Counted from the first letter of the stretch, positions 1-11,723 are shown. The stretch is 64,000 nt of DNA from Nannocystis sp. (GCA_016712315.1 JADJRG010000022.1:992001-1056000), one strand, 5' to 3'. The notes: a model not told the origin generated them from the letters alone. A program made the numbers and translations.

Positions 1-800
1 ATGAGCACGTCCATCAGCGCGTTCGCCTGCGCCGCCGTCGGCACCACGTTGAAGTCCTCGAGCTTGTCCGGGAAGGCCGAGAAGAGCGACTCACGGGTCT
101 GGATCCGGTCGAGCTCTGCGCCTGGCAGACCCGCGCCGAAGTGGTACGCCGTGTGATCGCGGCTGATCCCCTTGAACGCGACGCCGCTGCGCAGCCCCGG
201 CGTGATCTGCTTTTGCCAATAATTGTGGAGCGACGCCGGCGTCGGCGTCGACGCGTAGTGCTCCTGATTGCCCGGCGTGTACGGCACCGGCTCGTTCGCG
301 CCCATCGACATCCGCCCGGCCCCACCCACCTTAGAGCGCCCTGGCGCCCGCAACGCGCACGACGCCTCATGGCCGTGGATGTCGCCGATCCCCAGCTCGC
401 AGGTCTCGATGATCGCGATCGTGTCGAGGTGCGGATCGAGCGGCAGCGCGTGCGGCGTCATGAAGATGTTATTCGGCCGCTGGATCAGCTCCTCCGGCAT
501 GAAGTACATCGCGCACTTACGGCCGTCGCTGCCGCGGATCAGCGCCGGGTGGGTCGCCAGCCCCGGCGCCACGAACACGTGGCCGAAGTCCCACTGATCG
601 CGGAGGTTGATCTCAATGAAGTACGTCGGCTCCTCGCCCGCCATATCGGCGGCGCGCGCCTCGCCCACCGCCAACGCGCGCGCCGCGTGGCGCACCCCAG
701 CAGGCACCGCCGGGGCGGCGAGCGCGAGGCCGAGCAGCTTGAGGAAGCGGCGGCGTTGGTTCGGCGGGAGGGTCTCGATGATCGGGGTCTTGGACTTCAC
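1..800 (-). CDS. Tat-exported protein of unknown function, C-terminus beyond window
   Basis: The frame is open from a GTG at 800 to the window edge, giving about 266 codons. The N-terminus carries a twin-arginine signal (RRRFLKLLGLALAAP, about residues 12-26) followed by an Ala-rich stretch ending near AARAL, so export through Tat is expected. The mature part has conserved-looking blocks such as IGDIHGHEASCALR and RDHTAYHFG. It resembles the Tat-signal DUF1501/DUF1552-type exported proteins of myxobacteria and planctomycetes, but I cannot fix the family by eye. The GTG start overlaps the stop of the upstream lipoprotein gene (GTGA), so the two are translationally coupled. It is the third gene of a minus-strand operon. 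Function unknown. Confidence 0.7.
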   Translation of the reverse strand, partial: MKSKTPIIETLPPNQRRRFLKLLGLALAAPAVPAGVRHAARALAVGEARAADMAGEEPTYFIEINLRDQWDFGHVFVAPGLATHPALIRGSDGRKCAMYFMPEELIQRPNNIFMTPHALPLDPHLDTIAIIETCELGIGDIHGHEASCALRAPGRSKVGGAGRMSMGANEPVPYTPGNQEHYASTPTPASLHNYWQKQITPGLRSGVAFKGISRDHTAYHFGAGLPGAELDRIQTRESLFSAFPDKLEDFNVVPTAAQANALMDVL

Positions 801-2077
801 GGCAGGGCTCCTTGGCCCGCGAGGACCACATCGATCACCGCGGGGTGCGTAAGAGTGACCAGGAAGAGATCGCCGAAGGTCGGCTCTGGGCGGCGCGCCC
901 GGGCGCGCCTGGCGAGCTCTTGAAGAAGCAGTGGATCGGTCTTCGCGGCCTCCGCCTCCGAGAGGCCGAAGGTCCACTCGATGACGTTGCGAGCGCCGCA
1001 CTGATAAAAGGTCTCGTCCTCGCTCAGCACCTTGGCCGCGACCGCGAGGTCCTCGACGGGCACCCCAAAGACCTGCGTGATCTCCTGGGCGGCCGCCACC
1101 GGATCGACGAAGTGTGAGACGAAGAGGCCCCCAGGCGAGCGCCCGAGCTCATCCTCGGGGTCTTGCAGGCCGGTCGCGTCCGGCCGGTAGTTGCCGTCCT
1201 GATCGAACCTGACGAACAGCTGCGAGTGCGCGCCGAACTGGCTGTGACAGCTATAACAGGCGAAGCCGTTGCCGAAGCCGCTCTTCGCCTCCTCCACCGT
1301 CTGATCCTCGGGCGTCAGCGCCTGGAACATCGCGATCAGCGACTCCTTCTCGAGCGGCGGCTGGAGGTTCGACGACATCGGGTAGACTTGGCAGTTAAAG
1401 ATGTACAGCATCCGCCGCGCGCGCCGCAGGTTGAACCGCGACGCGTTCGCCCGCAGATACGCGCGCGTCGTCAGCACACCCGCGGTGTACGGCGCGCCGC
1501 TATCGCACGGGATCTTCGAGCCCGCCCCGTCGACGCAATAGTCCGCGGTGATCAAGCGCGCATAGGGGAGCTTCTGCGCGGCCACGTGCGCCGCCAAATT
1601 GCCGGGCAGTTCAAAGTCGATCTCGTCGCTCTGGCCGCTCGCGTGCAGCTTCACCTGCATCATCATGCGAGCCGTCTCGGCGAACGCCTTATCTTCGATC
1701 CAGCCCTCGATCACCCCCGCCAGCCCGCGGCTGCCGTAGTAGCTGATCAGCTTCGCCTCGGCTTCGGTGAGCAGGCGGCCGACCACCATCGGCGCGATCG
1801 TCGCCAGGTACGCGCGCGCCTCCGCCTCTGAGAACTGGTCGAGCTCCGCCAGCGGATCGACGACCTCGGGCTCCGTCGTCGCCTCGGTCGTCGCGTCGCC
1901 GCTGCTGCTGCTGCCGCTCGCATCCGTGCTCCCGGCCGCGGAGCCGGCCTCGCCGCCCTCGCTGGTCTCTCCGGTCGACGCCGCGCCCTCGTCGCCCTCG
2001 GCCAGCGGCGCGCCGCTATAGCAGCCCACCAGCGCGAGCGCGCTCATCAGCGCCGCGGTGCACGCGCGCCCGATCAT
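797..2077 (-). CDS. lipoprotein with CxxCH motif (cytochrome-like secreted protein)
   Basis: 426 aa. The signal peptide ends in a lipobox (ALVGC, Cys about residue 19) followed by a Ser/Gly/Glu/Thr linker to about residue 75. Near residue 275 there is a CYSCH motif, the c-type haem-binding signature, followed by a region rich in paired aromatic and acidic residues. This resembles the cytochrome-containing DUF1588/DUF1592-like secreted proteins that sit beside Tat-exported partners in myxobacteria and planctomycetes. A single CxxCH and an extracytoplasmic location are compatible with covalent haem, but haem binding is inference. It overlaps the genes on both sides by 4 nt (ATGA upstream, GTGA downstream), which suggests co-translation with both. 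Confidence 0.75.
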   Translation of the reverse strand: MIGRACTAALMSALALVGCYSGAPLAEGDEGAASTGETSEGGEAGSAAGSTDASGSSSSGDATTEATTEPEVVDPLAELDQFSEAEARAYLATIAPMVVGRLLTEAEAKLISYYGSRGLAGVIEGWIEDKAFAETARMMMQVKLHASGQSDEIDFELPGNLAAHVAAQKLPYARLITADYCVDGAGSKIPCDSGAPYTAGVLTTRAYLRANASRFNLRRARRMLYIFNCQVYPMSSNLQPPLEKESLIAMFQALTPEDQTVEEAKSGFGNGFACYSCHSQFGAHSQLFVRFDQDGNYRPDATGLQDPEDELGRSPGGLFVSHFVDPVAAAQEITQVFGVPVEDLAVAAKVLSEDETFYQCGARNVIEWTFGLSEAEAAKTDPLLLQELARRARARRPEPTFGDLFLVTLTHPAVIDVVLAGQGALP

Positions 2078-2748
2078 AACGCGACGAACTCCAACTGGCT
2101 GAGCACGGCCAAACAGACGGTCTCATAGCGGGTCGCCTCGTCGAGCTCGGCGTCTCCCAAGAGATCCTCATAAGGCTCCAGATCCGCCGGAGAGGGCGTG
2201 AAGCCGTACGCGTCCCCCATCAACGCCGCCAGGTCCAGCGGGAATTCGGGGTAACGCGCCTTCATCGGCGCCGAGCCGCACACCGGTCGCATCGCCGCCA
2301 CCCAGTTCGCCATCCGCGAGGTCGTCCAGGTCAGGTCCGGGTTGATCCCTTTTGAGAAGTCGTAGTCGCCCAGATCGAAGCGCCGCGCCAACAAGACCGA
2401 GAAGACAGGATCATCAGGCGGCAGATCCAGCAGCAGCGACAGCCGGTTGTGGCGGATCGCGAAGGGCAGCAGGCGCACGTTGTCGCGGTGCAGATCGAAG
2501 GGCGGCGGCCCCGGATCACCGTCGACCCCGTCGCTCGTGCTCGAGTCTGGCGCCTCGCTGGTCGCCTCGCCGCTGCCCCCGCTGGTCGTCGCGCCGCTGG
2601 TGCTCGTGCTCGTGCTCGTGCTGCCGTCGCTGGTGCCGCCGTCGTCCGCGCAGCCGCCGAAGATCAAGGCGCCCGTGAGACAGAGCGCCCACGCCCGGCC
2701 GAGGCCGCGAGTGGTTGTCAGTAGAGATAGCCGGTTCAGTTCAGTCAT
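2074..2748 (-). CDS. lipoprotein, first gene of the exported-protein operon
   Basis: About 224 aa. The chosen ATG at 2748 lies just after an AGGAGAG ribosome-binding site; an upstream in-frame start at 2823 would put charged residues before the signal peptide and has no such site. The signal peptide ends in LIFGGC, a good lipobox, followed by a Ser/Thr/Gly linker to about residue 70. The mature domain (from about PPPFDLHRDNVRLLPF) has no family I recognise. Its stop overlaps the start of the CxxCH lipoprotein (ATGA). The three genes probably form one secreted or surface complex. Role unknown. Confidence 0.75.
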   Translation of the reverse strand: MTELNRLSLLTTTRGLGRAWALCLTGALIFGGCADDGGTSDGSTSTSTSTSGATTSGGSGEATSEAPDSSTSDGVDGDPGPPPFDLHRDNVRLLPFAIRHNRLSLLLDLPPDDPVFSVLLARRFDLGDYDFSKGINPDLTWTTSRMANWVAAMRPVCGSAPMKARYPEFPLDLAALMGDAYGFTPSPADLEPYEDLLGDAELDEATRYETVCLAVLSQLEFVAL

Positions 2749-2968
2749 CGCCTCTCCTCGGCCCGCGCACCGCAGGGATGCGCGCATATGAGCACCATGG
2801 CCGGGCATCGACGCCCGCGTCAAGGCCCTTCTTCGTGCAAGTACACGCAGGCCGTCACGCCACCGCGATCACGTGACGCGAAATACACAACCATCGCCGC
2901 ACGAATCGCAAATCTTGCGGAGGTCCACCAACGAGCCCGCCAAAGGCGCCGTGATAACGTCGAGGGCG
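2749..2968. promoter_or_regulatory. divergent intergenic region between the lipoprotein operon and ppsA
   Basis: The 220 bp separate two divergent starts, so both promoters must lie here. On the plus side a TAACGT hexamer (2955-2960) lies 8 nt before the ppsA ATG. This fits a -10 element of a leaderless or very short-leader transcript, although GAGGG is also present just before the ATG. On the minus side the lipoprotein gene has a classical Shine-Dalgarno. Confidence 0.4.
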
Positions 2969-5371
<2,403 letters not shown>

Positions 5372-5415
5372 TCGCCCCGTCGATCTCTCCCGCGCCGGCT
5401 GCTATACGTCGACCT

Positions 5416-6399
5416 GTGTCGCCGGGCGAAGTTCGCGCGCCAGATCCCGCCGCCCTGCGTGAGGCCGCCGCCCTGCTCCGCGCGCGTCAACTCGTCGCCT
5501 TCCCCACCGAGACCGTCTACGGCCTCGGCGCCGACGGCCTCGATCCTGCCGCCCTCGCCGCGATCTTCGCCGCCAAAGAGCGCCCCGCCGACAACCCCCT
5601 CATCCTCCACATCGCCAGCGCCGACCAGCTCGACGCGATCGCTCAGACGATCCCGCCCGCCGCTCTCCGCCTCGCCGCCGCCTTCTGGCCCGGCCCGCTC
5701 ACCCTCGTGCTCCCGCGCCGCCCCGTCGTCCCCCCGATCGCCTGCGGCGGCCTCGACACCGTCGCCGTCCGCGTACCTGCCCACCCGGTCGCCCTCGCCC
5801 TCCTGCGCGAATTCGGCGGCCCCCTCGCCGCCCCCTCCGCCAACCGCTCAGGCCGCCCCAGCCCCACCCTCGCTGCCCACGTCGCCGCAGACCTCGGTGA
5901 TCGCGTCGCGATGATCCTCGACGGCGGCCCCGCGATCCACGGCCTCGAGTCCACCGTCGTCGACTGCACCGGCGCGCCGCGCCTGCTCCGCCTCGGCGCC
6001 CTCACCCGCGAGGCCATCGAAGCCGTGCTCGGCCCCCTCGCCGCCGACGATCCTGGCAGCGCCGCCTTGCGCTCCCCTGGCCTCCGCTATCGCCACTACG
6101 CCCCCCGCGCCCGCGTCGTCATCGCCTCCACCTGGGAGCTCCCACGGATCGTCACGCAGCTCCGCGCCGCTGGCGAGCGCGTCGCCGTGATCGTGCGCGA
6201 AGCCGAGCCAGGACCCGGCGCTGCGACGGTCTGGCGCGTCCCTGATGACCCCGAATTCGTCGGGTACGCCCGCGAGCTCTACGCCGCCCTGCGCGGCCTC
6301 GACGCGGGCGGGGTCGGCGTCATCATCGCCGAGTCGGTCCCCGAGCGCGGCCTCGGCCGCGTCATCATGGATCGCCTGCGCCGCGCCGCCGCCCGCTAG
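5416..6399 (+). CDS. tsaC: Sua5/TsaC-type threonylcarbamoyl-AMP synthase
   Basis: 327 aa. It has the YrdC fold and its ATP/threonine-binding signatures: FPTETVYGLGADG near residue 30, KERPADNPLILH near 55, and the SANRSGRPSPT loop near 140. It also has the Sua5 linker and C-terminal domain (SPGLRYRHYAP near 220), which shorter TsaC proteins lack. It makes threonylcarbamoyl-adenylate from threonine, bicarbonate and ATP for the t6A37 modification of ANN-decoding tRNAs. The GTG at 5416 is preferred because TATACG lies exactly 7 nt upstream, the leaderless pattern seen elsewhere here. The alternative TTG at 5368 overlaps the ppsA stop and would add 16 residues. Confidence 0.92.
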   Translation: MSPGEVRAPDPAALREAAALLRARQLVAFPTETVYGLGADGLDPAALAAIFAAKERPADNPLILHIASADQLDAIAQTIPPAALRLAAAFWPGPLTLVLPRRPVVPPIACGGLDTVAVRVPAHPVALALLREFGGPLAAPSANRSGRPSPTLAAHVAADLGDRVAMILDGGPAIHGLESTVVDCTGAPRLLRLGALTREAIEAVLGPLAADDPGSAALRSPGLRYRHYAPRARVVIASTWELPRIVTQLRAAGERVAVIVREAEPGPGAATVWRVPDDPEFVGYARELYAALRGLDAGGVGVIIAESVPERGLGRVIMDRLRRAAAR

Positions 6400-6431
6400 C
6401 GCCGCTGCCAGGGACATGTTGCACCACAAAC

Positions 6432-7859
6432 TTAATCCCCGCAGTGCGGCGCGAGCCGCAGCGCCTCCTCCGGCCTGATCAAGTTCGCCTCGCCGAAGAT
6501 CCCCGTCGTGTGCGCGCGGCTCTCCGCGGGCCCCCCGACCCGGTCCACCGCCTCCACAAAGAAGCGATCCCCCTCCTGGCGCACGTGCAGCGGCACATAG
6601 CGGGCCCCGAACACCCGCGTCTGCCCGTCCGCGCCGCGACGCAGCCCCACATAGAACAGCGCGCTCGAGCGCCGCGGCAGCTCCGGCTGATGGCTCGCAA
6701 AATTCCCCAGCGAATAGATCACCAGCGCCTCCCGCCCCCCGCTGGTCACCAGCCTCTCCCAGCGCTGATTCACGTGCGGGTGGCTGCCGAAGATCGCCGT
6801 CGCCCCCGCCTCCGCCCAGCGCCGCGCCAGCGTCACCTGCGAGGCCCGCGGCTCGGGCGCGTACTCCTTCCCCCAGTGCGGCGTCACGATCACCGCGTCC
6901 ACCGAGCGATCTTCCTTCAACGCCCGGATCGTCGCCTCCACCGCCTCGTCACCGCAGCGCAGCACCTGCCCCTCCGCGTCGGGCCGCACGTTCATCAGCT
7001 CGGTGCACGCCAGCCACGCCACCCCGATCCCCTTGGATCGCGTGATCGTGTACCACCGCGCCGCCGCGTCCCCGCGCGCCCGCGTCCCCGTGTACGCCAG
7101 CTTGGCCGCCCGCAGCGCCGCGATCGTCCGGTCCACCCCCAGCGCCCCGCGATCGAGCGCGTGGTTGTTCGCCGTCGACACCACATCGAAGCCGGAGCGG
7201 ACCAGATCCTCCGCCAAGCTCGCGTGGAAGTTAAAGCGCGGGTAGGCCGTATACACCACCCGATCAAACACCAGCCCCGGATCGTCCACCTCACGCCCCT
7301 CACGATCCAACCCCGCCGCCATCGGCCCCTCGAGGTTGCCGTACGTCAGATCCGCGCGCATCAACAGATCCTCCACCCCCGCCCACAGCGCCCGATGGCG
7401 CTCCGGCGCCGCGAACGCCTGGATCTGCAGCTCGTGGTGCAGCAGCAGGTCGCCCACCGCCGCCACTACGATCGACGCCCCTTCGCCCTCACAAGCGCCT
7501 TCAAACGCCACATACGCGGGATCACGCGCCCGCCAGCGCTCGTCCGCCCGCGGCGCCGCGTCGAGGTTCACCATGTCCCCAGAGACATCTGATACCGCCA
7601 CCTCGCCCTCGCCCGCCTCCGCCGCCGGGGCGCGCTCGACCGCGCCGGCCCCCTCGCCGGCCGCCACCAAGGACATGTCTTTTGGGGCATCTACGGGCGC
7701 GCTCGCCGGCGGGTGGCAACCGACCACCCCCACCATCAGGCCCGCCACGAGGGCCCCGCGCGGCGCACAGACAAGCACGAGCGCCCTGCATAACACGGCC
7801 GGATCGGCCCCGCGCGGCGCGCGAAGCGGCGCCTCCGCGCTCGCGATCGACCCCCTCAT
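6432..7859 (-). CDS. CapA-family metallophosphatase-like lipoprotein
   Basis: 475 aa. The signal ends in VGVVGC, a lipobox, so the protein is probably an outer-membrane lipoprotein. A GTG at 7796 would give a shorter, more typical signal peptide than the ATG at 7859. The body has the CapA/PgsA calcineurin-like block order: VAAVGDLLLHHEL near residue 130, YGNLEGPMA near 175, STANNHALDRG near 227, VTPHWGKEY near 325, FGSHPHVNQ near 357, and YSLGNFASH near 382. Family members act in polyglutamate or capsule export or as poorly known phosphatases. It is convergent with tsaC and divergent from the NlpC/P60 gene. Confidence 0.88.
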   Translation of the reverse strand: MRGSIASAEAPLRAPRGADPAVLCRALVLVCAPRGALVAGLMVGVVGCHPPASAPVDAPKDMSLVAAGEGAGAVERAPAAEAGEGEVAVSDVSGDMVNLDAAPRADERWRARDPAYVAFEGACEGEGASIVVAAVGDLLLHHELQIQAFAAPERHRALWAGVEDLLMRADLTYGNLEGPMAAGLDREGREVDDPGLVFDRVVYTAYPRFNFHASLAEDLVRSGFDVVSTANNHALDRGALGVDRTIAALRAAKLAYTGTRARGDAAARWYTITRSKGIGVAWLACTELMNVRPDAEGQVLRCGDEAVEATIRALKEDRSVDAVIVTPHWGKEYAPEPRASQVTLARRWAEAGATAIFGSHPHVNQRWERLVTSGGREALVIYSLGNFASHQPELPRRSSALFYVGLRRGADGQTRVFGARYVPLHVRQEGDRFFVEAVDRVGGPAESRAHTTGIFGEANLIRPEEALRLAPHCGD

Positions 7860-7899
7860 GATGGACGATCGTCACGCAGGCCGTACACTCGTCGAACCC

Positions 7900-9354
7900 G
7901 TGCCTCTGCGCCGCCCAGCCCGCTCCGTCGCCGCGCGCCTCGGCGCCCTCGCGCTCGCGCAGCTCCTCGCCTGCGGCGCCCCGCCGTCGCCTCCGATCGC
8001 CGCCGCCCCGTCCGCCGAGCCCGCGCCTCAGCCTTCGCCTCAGCCCGCGCTCGACACCTGCCCGACCAAGGCCCCCGCGCCCGCGCGCATGCCCCGGATC
8101 CGCCCCGAGCACGAGCAGCTCGACACCTGGCTGCGCCTCGGCGCCAGCGACCCGCGCTTCAGCGCCCCCGCGATCAGCCGCGCCGCGATCGACCGCCACA
8201 ACGCGGAGATGCTCCGACCTGGCCTCGGAGCCAGGTACGATCTGCTCGCGCCGGTCGATCCGGCCGCGATCCACGATCAGATCGACACCCGCCTCTCCTT
8301 CCTCCGCGCCAAGGTCGACGACGGCCGCTACCTGACCGCCGAAGGCGCCTCACTCGCCGGCGATCTCGCCGCTCGCCTCGGCCCCATCGGCCCCTTGCCC
8401 GCGCTCACCCCCGAGCTCCGCGTCGCCCTCGACCTCATCCCCGTGCGCTGCGGCCCCCTCGATCTCGGCCTCTACACCCCCAGCCTCGAGCGCGCCTTCG
8501 ATCGCAACCTCTGCTCCATGATCCGCCCCCAAGAGCCCGTCCAAGTGCTGATGCGCTGGTCCGACGAGCTCCTGCTCGCGCGCACCGCCTACGTGCTCGG
8601 CTGGATCCCCAGCCGCGCGGCCCTCTCGCCGCGGATCCCCGACGATCTCCAGCGCCCTTACCTGCGCGGCCCCTATCAGCGCGCCCCGCGTGATCTCACC
8701 CTGCGCAGCGACGACGGCGAGTCGATCGCCGTCCCCTTCGCCGCGCGGCTGCCGAGCGTCGGAGGCGCGCGGGGCCGCGTCCACCTCGCGACCGCCGGCC
8801 GCTTCGTCACCGGCGCCCCCGCCGATGGCGCCCAGCTCGACAGCAGCGAGCGCCCCCTCAGCCGCCGAGCCCTGCTCACCGACGCCTTCCAGTACCTCGG
8901 CCTTCCTTACGGGTGGGGCGGCTACCAAGGCGGCCGCGACTGCTCGCGCTTCCTCATGGATCTCTTCGCCGGCTTCGGCCTCGACCTCCCCCGTCACAGC
9001 GGCGATCAAGCGATCGCCGGCGAGGTCATCGAGCTCCCCCCGGATCTGCCTGAGCCCGCCCGCGCCCGCCTGATCGACGAGGCCCACCGCCGCGGACTCG
9101 TCCTCCTCCACTTCCCCAACCACATCATGCTCTACCTCGGCCGCGACGACGACGGCGTCGCCCTCGCCCTCCACTCCTTCGCCGAGTACCTGGTCCCTTG
9201 TACAGGTCGCAGCGACGGCGCCCCCGAGGGCGAGCGAGAGACCCTCTACACGGTCGAGCGCGTCCAGGTCAGCGATCTAGAGCTCGGGCGCGGCACCTCG
9301 CGCGGCGCCTTTATCGAGCGCCTCACCAAAATCACCATCATCGCCGGTGTTTAG
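7900..9354 (+). CDS. NlpC/P60-family cell-wall peptidase lipoprotein
   Basis: 484 aa from the GTG at 7900. This start gives a basic n-region (LRRPARS) and a lipobox LLACG; the in-frame ATG at 7861 would add acidic residues before it. A Pro/Ala linker follows. The middle part looks SH3-like. The C-terminal third is an NlpC/P60 domain: LGLPYGWGGYQGGRDCSRF contains the nucleophile Cys near residue 348, and PNHIMLYLG contains the catalytic His near 409. Such enzymes cut D-Glu-diaminopimelate bonds in peptidoglycan stem peptides. TACACT lies 10 nt before the GTG. Divergent from the CapA gene. Confidence 0.88.
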   Translation: MPLRRPARSVAARLGALALAQLLACGAPPSPPIAAAPSAEPAPQPSPQPALDTCPTKAPAPARMPRIRPEHEQLDTWLRLGASDPRFSAPAISRAAIDRHNAEMLRPGLGARYDLLAPVDPAAIHDQIDTRLSFLRAKVDDGRYLTAEGASLAGDLAARLGPIGPLPALTPELRVALDLIPVRCGPLDLGLYTPSLERAFDRNLCSMIRPQEPVQVLMRWSDELLLARTAYVLGWIPSRAALSPRIPDDLQRPYLRGPYQRAPRDLTLRSDDGESIAVPFAARLPSVGGARGRVHLATAGRFVTGAPADGAQLDSSERPLSRRALLTDAFQYLGLPYGWGGYQGGRDCSRFLMDLFAGFGLDLPRHSGDQAIAGEVIELPPDLPEPARARLIDEAHRRGLVLLHFPNHIMLYLGRDDDGVALALHSFAEYLVPCTGRSDGAPEGERETLYTVERVQVSDLELGRGTSRGAFIERLTKITIIAGV

Positions 9355-9410
9355 TCCGCCCGTCGCGCGGCCCGCAGCGGCCCCGTCGCGCCCCGTGATA
9401 CCCTCGCCGC

Positions 9411-10115
9411 ATGGCCGATCTTGACCAACGTCTCGCCGAGATCGACGCCCTCATCGCTGACGATCCCCGGGCCGCCCTCGCCGCCCTCGACGCCCTCGAC
9501 GGCCACCAAGACGACCCCGAAGTGCTGCTCCTGCGCGCTCACGCGCAGTGGTCCATCGGCGCGACGAGCGACGCCGAGGAGCTGCTCGACGCCCTCATCG
9601 CCGACGATCCCGGCTTCGCCGACGCCCACTACGCGCTCGCCCGCCTCGCCGAGGAGCTCGGCGACGAGGAGGCTATGCGCCGCCACTTCCTCACCGTGCT
9701 CGCGCTCGACGCCGCCGAGGAGCGCGCCAGCGCCCCGCCGCCCGAGCAACGGGCGCGGCAGCACCAGCAGATCGCCGAGGTCGCCGAGGAGGCGCTCGCC
9801 CGCCTGCCCGCGCCGCTGCGCGACCGCCTCGGCAACGTCGCCATCGTCCTCGAGGATCTACCCGCCTGGGAGGTCGTCGCCACCGGCTTTGATCCGCGCG
9901 CCCTCGGCATGTTCGAAGGGCCAGACGAGCACGGACAACGAAGCGGCGAGATCGCGGTCATGGCCTCGCGGATCGTCCTCTTCTGCGCCAACCTCCTCGC
10001 CACCTTCCCCGACCCCGACGAGCTCGCGGAGGAGGTCGAGGTCACCGTCTTGCACGAGATCGGCCACTACTTCGGCCTCGACGAGGACGAGGTGAGCAGC
10101 CTCGGCCTCGAGTGA
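9411..10115 (+). CDS. zincin-like metallopeptidase with TPR-like N-terminus
   Basis: 234 aa. Residues 1-90 are helical and TPR-like (AEIDALIADDPRAALAAL, AHAQWSIGA). The C-terminal domain ends in VTVLHEIGHYFGLDEDEV, the HExxH plus downstream acidic signature of the small minigluzincin-like family PF06262. The substrate of this family is unknown. The Shine-Dalgarno is weak, but TACCCT lies 6 nt upstream of the ATG. It is followed, convergently and 7 nt away, by a kinase gene. Confidence 0.85.
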   Translation: MADLDQRLAEIDALIADDPRAALAALDALDGHQDDPEVLLLRAHAQWSIGATSDAEELLDALIADDPGFADAHYALARLAEELGDEEAMRRHFLTVLALDAAEERASAPPPEQRARQHQQIAEVAEEALARLPAPLRDRLGNVAIVLEDLPAWEVVATGFDPRALGMFEGPDEHGQRSGEIAVMASRIVLFCANLLATFPDPDELAEEVEVTVLHEIGHYFGLDEDEVSSLGLE

Positions 10116-10122
10116 GCGCCAG

Positions 10123-11094
10123 CTACAGCGACCCGGCCAGCTTCGCCAGATCGTTCATCGCGTCCTTCATCGACGCCGCGTCGGCGAAGCGCTGGTTCAC
10201 CTGCTTCGCGCACGCCTTGAAGAAGAAGTCGTCGATCGCCGCCCCGAGGCCGCTCGGCGTGCCGGGCGGCATAAAGCGGCTCACCGGCAGAGGATCTCGC
10301 TCGCGGTGCGCCTGCAGCAGCGTGCGCGGGTGCTTATCAAAGAGATCCTCGAACGGGTGGCGACCGCCCGTCACCAGCTCGAAGAAGGTCATGCCCAGCG
10401 CGTACAGATCCGCGCGGTGGTCGATATACCCGCCCGGGATCGTCTGCTCCGGCGCGATGTAGCGGGGATCGCCCATCACGTGCGCCTTGCTCTGCGGCGA
10501 CAGATCGCTGAGGTCACGCGCCACCCCGAAGTCCAGCAGCTTCACCACCCGCAGCAGCGGATCGTGCGAGTCACGCGTCACGAACACGTTCGACGGCTTG
10601 ATGTCGCAGTGGACGATCCGGCGGAGGTGCACGTAGCGCAGCGCCTCGCAGACCTGCCCGAAGATCTCGCAGATCACCGACACCGGCACCGGCGTGCCGT
10701 TGTCGATGAACCACCCGACGTCCTTGCCGCGCAGGTACTCCATCGCGAACCACAGCAGCCCCAGCTCCTCCGTGGTCCCCACCTGCATCACCCGCACGAG
10801 GTTGTTGTGCATGAAGCTCGCGCACATCCTCGCCTCGCGGCGGAAGTGGCGGTGCGCCCACTCCGGCACGTCGTTCTTCATCACCTTCAGCGCGACGTAG
10901 CGGTTCATCAGCCGGTCGAAGGCCTTATAGACCTTCGCCATGCCGCCCTCGCCGAGGCGCTGCACGATCTCAAACTGGCTCACGCACTTGACGACCATAC
11001 CGGTCGGCAGGTCGGTGCCTTGGTACCCGTAGTACCCGGTCGAGCTCATCGGCGTCCCGCCGACCTCGCCGGAGTTGCTCTTCTCGTCGCTCAT
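10123..11094 (-). CDS. soluble eukaryotic-type Ser/Thr protein kinase
   Basis: 323 aa. A complete kinase domain starts about residue 40: glycine loop LGEGGMAKV, catalytic Lys in YVALKVMK, catalytic loop VHCDIKPSNV (HCD in place of HRD), DFGVARD, and APEQT. There is no transmembrane segment, so it is cytosolic, as many myxobacterial kinases are. The ATG at 11094 leaves a short N-terminal extension (SDEKSNSGEVGG). The open frame runs further upstream but lacks codon-like content there. It faces the zincin gene. Confidence 0.92.
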   Translation of the reverse strand: MSDEKSNSGEVGGTPMSSTGYYGYQGTDLPTGMVVKCVSQFEIVQRLGEGGMAKVYKAFDRLMNRYVALKVMKNDVPEWAHRHFRREARMCASFMHNNLVRVMQVGTTEELGLLWFAMEYLRGKDVGWFIDNGTPVPVSVICEIFGQVCEALRYVHLRRIVHCDIKPSNVFVTRDSHDPLLRVVKLLDFGVARDLSDLSPQSKAHVMGDPRYIAPEQTIPGGYIDHRADLYALGMTFFELVTGGRHPFEDLFDKHPRTLLQAHRERDPLPVSRFMPPGTPSGLGAAIDDFFFKACAKQVNQRFADAASMKDAMNDLAKLAGSL

Positions 11095-11288
11095 GGGGCC
11101 TGGGGATCCTGCTTCATCGGGGCGGCGAGTGGTTGACCGCGAGGTGTGCCCACATACGCAAGGTACACCACGTGTTACCCTAGTTCGACGCCTCGAGGGA
11201 ACCCATCTCGCCCCCCAAACAGGCGCGGATCCGAGCAGCCCAAGCGCCCGAGCGCGACCTGTCGCCTCGCCCCCCCAGCCCGCGGCGC

Positions 11289-11723
11289 TCACAGGTACGG
11301 GGTCACAACCGCGTCGAGCTGCGGCCCCATCACCGCGCCGACCTGCCGGTTGGCGATCTCCCCCCCCTTCCACACGATCATCGTCGGGATCGACCGGATC
11401 TGCAGCTTCGACGCGACCCGCTGGTGCTCCTCGGTGTTCAGCTTCACGACGATCAGCCGCCCCGCGAAGCGCTGCGCCAGCGCCGTCACGTGCGGCGCCA
11501 ACATCAGGCACGGGCCGCACCACGGCGCCCAGAAGTCCACCAGCACGGGCACCGGCGACGCCTTGATCAGCCGCTCCAGCGCGTCATCGTCGACCTCCGC
11601 CGGCGCCGCCGAGCGATCCAGCGGCTTGTGGCAGCGCCCGCACACCGGCCCCTCGGCGAGCCGCTGCGCGTCGATCCGATTGATCCCCCCACAACTCGAG
11701 CAACGAAAAAAAGCCTGCGACAC
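11289..11723 (-). CDS. trxC: thioredoxin with N-terminal zinc ribbon (Trx2/TrxC type)
   Basis: 144 aa. The N-terminus has two Cys pairs (CSSC and CGRC, residues 8-30) that form a zinc ribbon, as in thioredoxin 2. The thioredoxin fold follows with the active site WAPWCGPC near residue 70 and the cis-Pro loop SIPTMIVWKGG near 112. It reduces disulfides, often under oxidative stress in this subtype. GTG 11723 is chosen because it opens the zinc ribbon and TAGAAG lies 7 nt upstream. The divergent neighbour is a phosphoesterase gene 62 bp away. Confidence 0.93.
   Translation of the reverse strand: MSQAFFRCSSCGGINRIDAQRLAEGPVCGRCHKPLDRSAAPAEVDDDALERLIKASPVPVLVDFWAPWCGPCLMLAPHVTALAQRFAGRLIVVKLNTEEHQRVASKLQIRSIPTMIVWKGGEIANRQVGAVMGPQLDAVVTPYL

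Noticed and set aside
7336..7899. N-terminal extension of the NlpC/P60 protein from 7336
   Set aside because: This part is antisense to the CapA-like gene, and a lipoprotein signal peptide begins at 7900.
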